Positions 1 through 4,896 of a stretch of DNA of 7,268 nucleotides are shown one piece after another; positions within the stretch are counted from its first letter, which is position 1, and each line of letters begins with the position of its first letter. Made by a program: the position numbers and the translations under genes. Location: NCBI GenBank assembly GCA_913030785.1, contig CAJWER010000148.1, positions 1-7,268 on the forward strand. The letters are read 5' to 3'. The stretch is from an uncultured Chloroflexota bacterium (GTDB taxonomy: Bacteria; Chloroflexota; Dehalococcoidia; Lucifugimonadales; CAJWER01). The notes below the pieces were generated by a model. The model did no database searches and was not told the DNA's origin. It worked only from the letters and a program-made list of their open reading frames with translations.

Positions 1-82
1 GTATCACCAAGAAAGAGATCAACGACAGTGCCCAGATTGTCAACAGAGCCAGCAACGAGCGACGGATGACGAAGGTTAACAC
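1..82 (-). CDS. ABC transporter permease, DppB/OppB-like, N-terminal fragment cut by the window edge
   Basis: Only the first 27 codons are in the window; the gene continues leftwards past base 1. The visible peptide begins MLTFVIRRSLLALLTIWALS and continues as a hydrophobic first transmembrane helix. A short basic start (two Arg) followed directly by a long Leu/Ile helix is the typical N-terminus of the inner-membrane permeases of dipeptide/oligopeptide/nickel ABC importers (DppB/OppB family), which carry substrate from a periplasmic or lipoprotein binding protein into the cell. The GTG start at 82-80 is set by an AGGAGAG Shine-Dalgarno at 96-90 with a 7-nt spacer. A strong promoter lies about 70 nt upstream (154-181). 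The catalytic partners and binding protein would be outside the window. Other polytopic permeases could start similarly, so the family call rests on a short stretch. Confidence 0.7.
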   Translation of the reverse strand, partial: MLTFVIRRSLLALLTIWALSLISFLVI

Positions 83-89
83 GGGATCG

Positions 90-96
90 CTCTCCT
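90..96 (-). promoter_or_regulatory. Shine-Dalgarno site of the ABC permease
   Basis: AGGAGAG on the minus strand, 7 nt before the GTG at 82-80. It is a close match to the anti-SD complement and is the main reason for accepting a GTG start for such a short visible fragment. Confidence 0.7.
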
Positions 97-153
97 AATT
101 GCTAAGTGGGGCCGCAGAGTAGACTCATTTCAACCCAGTCGAGTAACGGCGCT

Positions 154-181
154 ATTCTACCATACGAGTGCAGCCGGTCAA
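154..181 (-). promoter_or_regulatory. sigma-70-type promoter with extended -10, reading left into the permease
   Basis: On the minus strand, TTGACC (-35, 181-176, 5/6 match) is followed by a 16-nt spacer and TAGAAT (-10, 159-154, 5/6 match). The -10 is preceded by TGG, giving an extended TGn -10. Transcription would start near 147, leaving about 65 nt of leader before the GTG at 82. This is the best promoter-like sequence in the window. It is back to back with the rightward promoter at 246-274. Confidence 0.65.
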
Positions 182-245
182 TGCCATGGACATGCCGTTA
201 TTGATGTCCCGACGGGAACCTCTGCAGGGGCGGGCTGCAGCTCAT

Positions 246-274
246 TTGACACGTGGCTCGTGTTCGGGTACTCT
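246..274 (+). promoter_or_regulatory. sigma-70-type promoter reading right towards the inositol-phosphate genes
   Basis: A perfect TTGACA (246-251), a 17-nt spacer, then TACTCT (269-274), which keeps the three most conserved -10 bases (T1, A2, T6). The predicted start is near 281, about 340 nt before the first downstream start codon at 622. No better promoter was seen closer to 622. The weak -10 and the long leader leave open that this drives a separate small transcript. Confidence 0.45.
249..263. promoter_or_regulatory. operator-like inverted repeat inside the rightward promoter
   Basis: ACACG (249-253) and its exact reverse complement CGTGT (259-263) are separated by 5 nt. The repeat overlaps the end of the -35 box and most of the -10/-35 spacer of the 246-274 promoter; CGTGT recurs at 278-282 near the predicted start site. 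The position suits a repressor operator, but a 5-bp dyad is short and can arise by chance. Confidence 0.25.
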
Positions 275-376
275 AAACGTGTGTAAGTGGGTTGTCGCAG
301 AAGCTGAAAGCGGCTCTCTGGCCTAGCGACGGGTTGCTGACTTGAGGCGTTCGGTGGCGCAACGTAGTATCGGGAC

Positions 377-405
377 GGGCACCCCGGACATTCGGGGATA
401 CGCCC
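377..405 (+). other. GC-rich hairpin in the leader upstream of the inositol-phosphate genes
   Basis: Inner stem CCCCG (382-386) / CGGGG (393-397) with a 6-nt loop, and outer stem GGGC (377-380) / GCCC (402-405), separated by small bulges. The GGGG at 394-397 can alternatively pair with CCCC at 403-406, giving two mutually exclusive hairpins. No U-tract follows directly, so it is not a canonical terminator. A structured 5' leader is possible but unproven. Confidence 0.35.
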
Positions 406-609
406 CTAGTCACCCCTCTTTGCATCAACGAGCTACACGGCCCTTTTTATCCGCCAGTTGCCTTCGTCCGTTGAGTTGTCTCATGTGCATTTGATGGCTC
501 AGTCCTGGGCCGCTGCTTTGCCTGACAGAAGCTTCTTGATCTGCTTGTAGCTCCGTCTCCGTGCGCCTCACTGCGTGCTGCAACTGTGGGCCGTGCGTAT
601 CTATATCTT

Positions 610-614
610 AGGAG
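610..614 (+). promoter_or_regulatory. Shine-Dalgarno that fixes the start of the IPCT-like gene at 622
   Basis: AGGAG lies 7 nt before ATG 622. It favours this ATG over the in-frame upstream GTG at 586, which has no comparable site and would add 12 residues before the family's usual N-terminal strand. Confidence 0.75.
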
Positions 615-621
615 AAAACCG

Positions 622-1326
622 ATGAAAGGACTGATTCTCGCTGCCGGTGACGGCGGACGATTGCGCCCTTTGACGCTTGAGACGCCGAAGGTGTTGCTCG
701 AGGTCGCCGGTGACCCCCTGATCCACTATCCGATCAAGGCGTTGCGGTTCGCCGGCGTCACGGAAATTGCGGTGGTTGTGGGACACAATGCGCCGAAGGT
801 CGAAGAGGCCGTTGGCAATGTGTATCCGGATATCAAATTCCTGTACAACGAAAATTTCTTGGGCGGGAACGCTCTGTCTATTGGGCTCGCACGGGACTTC
901 GTGGCGGACGATCCGTTCGTGGTTTGCATGGGAGATCATCCCATCAGCCCGAAGATCGTTGCTGGCCTGTTATCCGATCCCGGAGACGGAAATATTCTGT
1001 GCGTAGATCCTGATGCGTCGCTCCCTGCGCAGCTAAACGACGCGACCCGCGTTCTTGTGGACGATGGCGGCTACATCGACAGCATAGGCAAAGACCTGGA
1101 GACCTGGAGTGCAATCGACACCGGTGTATTCAAGATGACGAAGGAAGTGTTTTCGGTCATAGACCTGCTCACGAACAGTCTCGGCACGGAGGTAGGTATC
1201 TCGGACGTGGTCCGCTACCTCGGTACTATTGGCAGGCCCTTCTCCATCTGTGATGTCGGCGGGGCGTTCTGGTCAGACGTGGACACGCTGGACGACTACG
1301 TCGCTATCCAGAGCATCCTGGGTTAG
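622..1326 (+). CDS. CTP-type nucleotidyltransferase, probable inositol-1-phosphate cytidylyltransferase (IPCT-like)
   Basis: The 234-aa cytosolic protein is a nucleotidyltransferase (NTP_transferase, GT-A-like Rossmann fold) that should join CTP and a polyol or sugar phosphate to give a CDP-alcohol plus pyrophosphate. The N-terminus carries the nucleotide loop LAAGDGGRLRPLT (residues 6-18) and the PK pair (22-23). An N-E-N-F-x-G-G-N-A-L-S segment (76-86), MGDH (103-106), DTGVF (166-170) and a C-terminal WSDVDT (217-222) follow. The GN-x-LS plus MGDH combination is, as I know the family, characteristic of myo-inositol-1-phosphate cytidylyltransferases rather than hexose-1-phosphate thymidylyl- or guanylyltransferases. 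ATG 622 is supported by a good RBS and puts the first beta strand at residue 2. A CDP-alcohol phosphotransferase gene follows after 3 nt, which fits a CDP-inositol-type product. The exact alcohol is inferred; other CDP-polyols are possible. Confidence 0.75.
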   Translation: MKGLILAAGDGGRLRPLTLETPKVLLEVAGDPLIHYPIKALRFAGVTEIAVVVGHNAPKVEEAVGNVYPDIKFLYNENFLGGNALSIGLARDFVADDPFVVCMGDHPISPKIVAGLLSDPGDGNILCVDPDASLPAQLNDATRVLVDDGGYIDSIGKDLETWSAIDTGVFKMTKEVFSVIDLLTNSLGTEVGISDVVRYLGTIGRPFSICDVGGAFWSDVDTLDDYVAIQSILG

Positions 1327-1329
1327 CGC

Positions 1330-1941
1330 GTGAACAGTGCCATATATGACGGGATCGTCTCACGCCACCTGAACCGACGTGTGTCCATGCCGCTGGCGCG
1401 TCTTATCTCCCATACGCCGGTGACGCCCAACCAGGTCTCCGTCGCCAGCCTCGGACTGGCCATCGCATGTTTCGCCTCTTTTGCCTATGGCTACTACATC
1501 ATCGGCGCGCTTTTGGCACAGGCCTCTTCCATAGCCGATGGGATAGATGGTGATCTGGCTCGTCTGAAGAACATGACCTCTGCTTTTGGCGGCTTCATGG
1601 ACGCGATTTTCGATCGCTACGCGGACTCTCTCGTGCTGTTGGGCTTCACCATGTGGGCGGCGAGCGACGCGGGGACCTACGTATGGGTCGTGGGCTTCTC
1701 GGCTCTGGCGGGCACGTTTACCGTCACCTACACCCGGGCCAGAATCGATGCCCCGGCGACAAGGCCCTTCGACCGTGGCATCACCTCTGCGGCCAGTCGT
1801 GACGTGCGTCTTTTGATGTTAATGGTAGGGGGGTTGCTGGGACAGGGGGTGGCAACACTTGCGGTGCTGGCCGTGCTCACCAATACTGTTGTGCTCCTAC
1901 GGGTCCTAGCCGCACGCAAGATATTGGGCGACGATCGTTAG
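1330..1941 (+). CDS. CDP-alcohol phosphotransferase, DIPPS-like membrane enzyme
   Basis: The 203-aa integral membrane protein belongs to the CDP-alcohol phosphatidyltransferase superfamily. It carries the full catalytic signature D-x2-D-G-x2-A-R-x8-G-x3-D-x3-D, with D70, D73, G74, A77, R78, G87, D91 and D95 all present. Hydrophobic stretches around 34-67, 97-111, 116-134 and 160-193 suggest about five or six membrane helices. The N-terminus (YDGIVSRHLNRRVS, then T-P-N-Q at 32-35) resembles the phosphotransferase half of the fused IPCT/DIPPS enzymes. That half transfers inositol phosphate from CDP-inositol to inositol-1-phosphate, giving di-myo-inositol-1,3'-phosphate-1'-phosphate. The GTG start is 3 nt after the upstream stop, with no strong SD, suggesting translational coupling. 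The two proteins sum to 437 aa, near the length I recall for the fused enzyme. A soluble CDP-alcohol donor made next door argues against phosphatidylglycerophosphate synthase. An inositol-phosphate headgroup transfer to lipid is an alternative. Confidence 0.72.
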   Translation: MNSAIYDGIVSRHLNRRVSMPLARLISHTPVTPNQVSVASLGLAIACFASFAYGYYIIGALLAQASSIADGIDGDLARLKNMTSAFGGFMDAIFDRYADSLVLLGFTMWAASDAGTYVWVVGFSALAGTFTVTYTRARIDAPATRPFDRGITSAASRDVRLLMLMVGGLLGQGVATLAVLAVLTNTVVLLRVLAARKILGDDR

Positions 1942-2024
1942 CATAGTGCCCGCTGAAGTGCTGAGTTATCCCGGGTAAAGAGTTGATAAACCATCGGCAA
2001 TGGGCCGTTGCCTCCCCTGTGTTC

Positions 2025-3656
2025 CTATAGGGAAAGTAGCCCGGCACCTGCTACAGGCCTGGACACGAAGGCGCGGTTCTCGCCGACCTCCAGGCGCAAC
2101 ATATGTAGGAGCCCGTCCCTCCGCTCCGACCTGACTAGCACCACGGCGCACCCGCCCAGTCCGGCTCCCGTGATCTGAGCGCCTATGACGCCATTTGCCC
2201 GAGAGGCGAGGTCGACGATTCGGTCTATCGCCTGGGTGCTGCAACCGTACCTTCCGGGAACCTGAATGAGGTCCGTTTCGGCAAGGGCGAGCCATCGGAG
2301 TGATGCCGAATCGGTCCGCACCGTGAATCTTCTTTGTTTGCCGTCAGGGGAGAAGGTCCACCGCCTATCGCCGTTGTGGCTAACGCGCATGTAGTTGCCG
2401 ACAGTTGTGAGGTCGCCTCGCTCCAGAAGCCCTGAAAAGCCTTCACTCCTGACGCACTCACCGAGCCCGTAGAGCGTCACGCCCCGGAGGTCGTAGCCCC
2501 CCAGGTTCGCATGGGTGGCGAATAGGCGATCCAGTTCATTTCCGTCACGAGCCGGCAACAGTCCACGCATCTGTCGGCGGCTGGGACGGTCTGGCAGGCT
2601 TGCCACGGCTTGATAGAGCTCCGACGGTGACACGCCGAGCCGGTGGGGGACCAGGTCGCGAAGGTGCTCGACTCTAGCAGCGGGACGCCATGTCTGGTGG
2701 AGGAGGAGCTCGGCCAGTTTGTAGGTTGCGACCCTCTGGTTGAACACGTCGCGGGCCGGCGCTCCTGCACTTTTGACTGCCTTCTCTCCGCTATCGACGA
2801 CGACCACTTCGGTCCCTTCCGGCAATTGCACTGCGCCATCTACACGGAACGGAAAAAAGCCCATTCGGGTGATGTAACCAGCCTTACTGGTTGTGATCGC
2901 GGCGTGGTCCATGCTGCCGCCTCTGGACCCCACGAACCACTCTGCCTCGCCGCAGAGGTCGACGAAGTCGCTGACTTCAACTTTTAGACCATTGAGAGCC
3001 ACGGCGGCTTTAGCGAATGCCACTAGCAGGGCGGAGCTGGATGACAGTCCGGCCCCCATGGGGACGTTGCCGAGCACTATGCAGTCCATGCCATTGAGGC
3101 GTTGCTCGGGCTGCTCGTGCTGGAGTCGTAGCAGTGCTGCCCGGGCATAATGACTCCAGTCGCCGGGCGTGCTCTGCAGAGTGCGGGTGACGGCGCGGGA
3201 GTCCACGAAGTTAACCCAGTCGTCCTCAAGGTTGCTTCCTAGGGCCTTGGTGATTGCAAACTCGCGTCGAGGGAAGGCTGCGTTGTCGGCGTTCGCCAGG
3301 GTGACCTTGTCGTCGGCGCGAGGCGCCGCGGCGATCAGTGTCTCCTTGCCTATGGCCATCACGTTGGCGTATCCACCCCGATGATCGACGTGCCGTCCCA
3401 TCAGGTTGACCCTGCCGGGCGAACGGCAGATGACGAAAGGGCGGTGCGGACCGAGGGTCTTGGCAGCTAGCTTGGAGAGACGCAGCATGGCTTTGCGTCG
3501 CTCTTCGACCAGGCTTGCGTCGCGGCCATACGTCTGCCGGAGCAGATTGCTCAAGCTGGGGCCACCTTCTTGTAGAGCGGCGATCCACTCCGTGGCGAGG
3601 CGGAATGACCGAGGGTCCAGAGAGCGGTCATCGGAGACCGAAATCCGGCTCTTCAA
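2025..3656 (-). CDS. galactokinase-like GHMP-family sugar kinase, unusually long
   Basis: The 543-aa protein is an ATP-dependent sugar or polyol kinase of the GHMP superfamily, closest in motif order to galactokinases (anomeric 1-kinases). Motif 1 is SPGRVNLMGRHVDH (79-92), with the putative transition-state Arg at R82. The phosphate-binding loop is N-V-P-M-G-A-G-L-S-S-S-S-A (197-209). The likely catalytic base is D250 in GGSMDH. The C-terminal glycine motif is TGAGLGG (496-502). Two oddities stand out. The galactose-binding Glu of GEHTDY is replaced by Arg (R88) and the final Tyr by His (H92). The protein is also about 140-160 residues longer than bacterial GalK, with about 55 extra N-terminal residues and a region around 290-480 about 80 residues longer than in E. 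coli GalK. The substrate is therefore probably not galactose. The TTG start overlaps the upstream nucleotidyltransferase stop (TTGA), implying coupled translation. It faces the DIPPS-like gene convergently, 83 nt away. Confidence 0.78.
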   Translation of the reverse strand: MKSRISVSDDRSLDPRSFRLATEWIAALQEGGPSLSNLLRQTYGRDASLVEERRKAMLRLSKLAAKTLGPHRPFVICRSPGRVNLMGRHVDHRGGYANVMAIGKETLIAAAPRADDKVTLANADNAAFPRREFAITKALGSNLEDDWVNFVDSRAVTRTLQSTPGDWSHYARAALLRLQHEQPEQRLNGMDCIVLGNVPMGAGLSSSSALLVAFAKAAVALNGLKVEVSDFVDLCGEAEWFVGSRGGSMDHAAITTSKAGYITRMGFFPFRVDGAVQLPEGTEVVVVDSGEKAVKSAGAPARDVFNQRVATYKLAELLLHQTWRPAARVEHLRDLVPHRLGVSPSELYQAVASLPDRPSRRQMRGLLPARDGNELDRLFATHANLGGYDLRGVTLYGLGECVRSEGFSGLLERGDLTTVGNYMRVSHNGDRRWTFSPDGKQRRFTVRTDSASLRWLALAETDLIQVPGRYGCSTQAIDRIVDLASRANGVIGAQITGAGLGGCAVVLVRSERRDGLLHMLRLEVGENRAFVSRPVAGAGLLSL

Positions 3657-4444
3657 CGCCCGAACACTTCTGAAACGCGAGCCAGTTCCTCAGGGGTGTT
3701 GAAGGACATCAGGTCCGTCGCGTCGTTCGCTGTAACCGCCTCGACCGTACCTCTCCGCGCAAGGATCTCTACGACGTCTGTCAGGTACAGCTCCCGTTGC
3801 GCGTTGTCAGGCCTTATCTGTCTGAGAGCCTCTCGCAGTGCAGTGAATTCGAATGCATAGAGCGATGCGTTGACGGTGTCGCTTCGCTCTTCCACCACGT
3901 CTGCTGCAAGTGTTTCATCGCCGACCACGAGGCCTTCGCCGGTGTCTCTGGCACGAATGATGTCGGGAAGTTCGACTATGCCGGCAATATTTCCGTCGCG
4001 GTCCAGCACAACCCGTCCGGCGGTAGGCCGTGAGGCTTTCGGCAGGGCCGTTAGGACAGCGTCTGAAGTGGTGTTGTCCGAGGTCGCCAGGACCTGCCTG
4101 ACCAGACTCGGTACTGTCAGCATGTCGCCGACCGCCACCACAACCGTCCCCCTGTAGCCTTCGGAGGCCAGAGTTTCCACTGCGACGAAGGCCGCGTGAC
4201 CTGTCCCCATCGCTCGGGCCTGGTAAACGAAGGACACTTCGGGGTGCACTGCTGCTACCGCTGCCATGACCTGCTCTGCCATGTAGCCGACGACGACGAC
4301 GAATCGTTCCAGGCCGCCTCGCTTGTACGCATCTATGGCCCTGACGATGGCGGGCGTGCCTCCGACAGGAAAGCACACCTTGGGAGTGTCGTCGGAGCCC
4401 ATGCGCTTGCCAGGCCCTCCGGCGAGGATGATGCAGACGGTCAT
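3653..4444 (-). CDS. sugar-1-phosphate nucleotidyltransferase, GlmU N-domain-like
   Basis: The 263-aa cytosolic protein matches the pyrophosphorylase domain of GlmU-type UDP-GlcNAc pyrophosphorylases, converting NTP plus sugar-1-phosphate to NDP-sugar plus PPi. Visible motifs are LAGGPGKRM (7-15), K22 of the TPK motif, QARAMGTGHA (75-84, matching the GlmU QxxxxGTxHA element), VGDM (105-108, metal-binding Asp), AGRVV (142-146) then GIVELPD (155-161), VNASLYAF (191-198), NAQRELYLTDVV (214-225) and a closing SFNTPEELA. The left-handed beta-helix acetyltransferase domain of full GlmU is absent. Uridylyl transfer is the likeliest chemistry, but the base and sugar are not fixed by motifs. I chose ATG 4444 because it places the first strand at residue 2. 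An in-frame GTG at 4495 would add 17 unconserved-looking residues; neither start has a clear SD. The kinase downstream overlaps by 4 nt, so the pair is likely one operon: kinase makes the sugar phosphate, this enzyme activates it. Confidence 0.78.
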   Translation of the reverse strand: MTVCIILAGGPGKRMGSDDTPKVCFPVGGTPAIVRAIDAYKRGGLERFVVVVGYMAEQVMAAVAAVHPEVSFVYQARAMGTGHAAFVAVETLASEGYRGTVVVAVGDMLTVPSLVRQVLATSDNTTSDAVLTALPKASRPTAGRVVLDRDGNIAGIVELPDIIRARDTGEGLVVGDETLAADVVEERSDTVNASLYAFEFTALREALRQIRPDNAQRELYLTDVVEILARRGTVEAVTANDATDLMSFNTPEELARVSEVFGR

Positions 4445-4572
4445 ATTCAACGTTTCATGGGTTCCGTTGTGGGTTTGTGAGGCATCGCAATTCACTAGGT
4501 TAATTGTTGACGTTCTGAATCACAGCGGGTGTTCTGGTTGAATACCGCCCCAAGGGAAGACAATTTATTAGT

Positions 4573-4578
4573 AGGGGG
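4573..4578 (+). promoter_or_regulatory. Shine-Dalgarno supporting the TTG start of the small ORF
   Basis: AGGGGG lies 8 nt before the TTG at 4587. It is the main support for a non-ATG start and for the reality of this small gene. Confidence 0.45.
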
Positions 4579-4586
4579 CTTGGGCG

Positions 4587-4826
4587 TTGGCTCTCACATC
4601 TGACCAGAACCAAAGTATTGTGTTGAGCGGTCTTCAGGAGCTTATTGAGTTGTTGGGCCGGAACAAAGTTGCATCTGACGCTGACTATGCCGTTGTTCGG
4701 GGTAAGGATTACACCGATTTCGAGACGATGAGCCGCGGCTGGCTTGCGGTGGTCCTTCAGGTCAGTGATGACGAGGCAACGGCTAATAGGGTCAAGGCCG
4801 GACGGACCTCGTATTTCGAGGGCTGA
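4587..4826 (+). CDS. small acidic protein of unknown function, 79 aa
   Basis: I do not recognise this protein. It would be a soluble polypeptide of about 9 kDa. An N-terminal amphipathic helix is likely (LSGLQELIELLGR), followed by a mixed region containing DYAVVRGKDYTDFETMSRGW, a hydrophobic strand-like LAVVLQV, and a polar C-terminus ending YFEG. There is no signal peptide, membrane helix or Cys motif. It starts with TTG behind a good SD (4573-4578); the first in-frame ATG, at 4728, would leave only a 32-aa protein. It sits alone between a leftward operon and the leftward DapA-like gene, so neighbours give no functional hint. A longer antisense ORF (4853-4500) covers the same bases but has no RBS and a less protein-like composition. 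The call is moderately secure as a gene and open as to function. Confidence 0.5.
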   Translation: MALTSDQNQSIVLSGLQELIELLGRNKVASDADYAVVRGKDYTDFETMSRGWLAVVLQVSDDEATANRVKAGRTSYFEG

Positions 4827-4896
4827 GACTCCTATGGGCTCATGGAGCCTCACGACCAGCTGTGGAGCAGGAACCCCTTGAGGCCGCTGGCGTGCC

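Larger units (their letters stand above)
83..621. other. 539-nt divergent intergenic region with no credible gene
   Basis: All six frames are broken by stops and no ORF of useful length with an RBS is present. The region holds the two divergent promoters (154-181 minus, 246-274 plus), an inverted CTGCAG pair (222-227 / 235-240), and three consecutive short stems after the predicted rightward start site: GTCGC/GCGAC (294-298 / 326-330), GTTGC/GCAAC (333-337 / 359-363) and the GC-rich hairpin at 377-405. A run of five T at 444-448 is not directly preceded by a hairpin. From 450 to 600 I see nothing clear. I do not recognise a known riboswitch or structural RNA here. Confidence 0.6.

Noticed and set aside
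222..240. CTGCAG repeated in inverted/direct orientation with a 7-nt G-rich spacer
   Set aside because: CTGCAG is itself a palindrome, so the repeat has no clear orientation; no link to either promoter core was evident.
444..448. T5 run as the tail of a rho-independent terminator in the leader
   Set aside because: The nearest solid hairpin ends at 405-406, about 38 nt earlier; no stem abuts the T-run.
489..559. Minus-strand stretch encoding SYKQIKKLLSGKAAAQD before a stop, as the tail of a protein
   Set aside because: It looks protein-like, but the frame is closed by an upstream stop after only about 23 codons, so it is at most a degraded remnant and probably chance.
601..939. Minus-strand ORF of 112 codons across the IPCT-like gene
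   Set aside because: It is antisense to a clearly conserved nucleotidyltransferase, has no RBS and an Arg/His-rich composition typical of a shadow frame.
1996..2012. GGCAA/TTGCC hairpin in the convergent gap, as a bidirectional terminator
   Set aside because: Only 5 bp with a 7-nt loop, and no T-run on either side; too weak to call.
4837..4849. GGCTC-ATG-GAGCC hairpin after the small ORF, as a terminator
   Set aside because: A 5-bp stem with a 3-nt loop and no following T-tract; position is suitable but support is too thin.
4500..4853. Minus-strand ORF of 117 codons between the nucleotidyltransferase and the DapA-like gene
   Set aside because: No SD, no recognisable domain, and it covers the 79-codon plus-strand ORF, which has a good SD and more protein-like composition. 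Not excluded absolutely.
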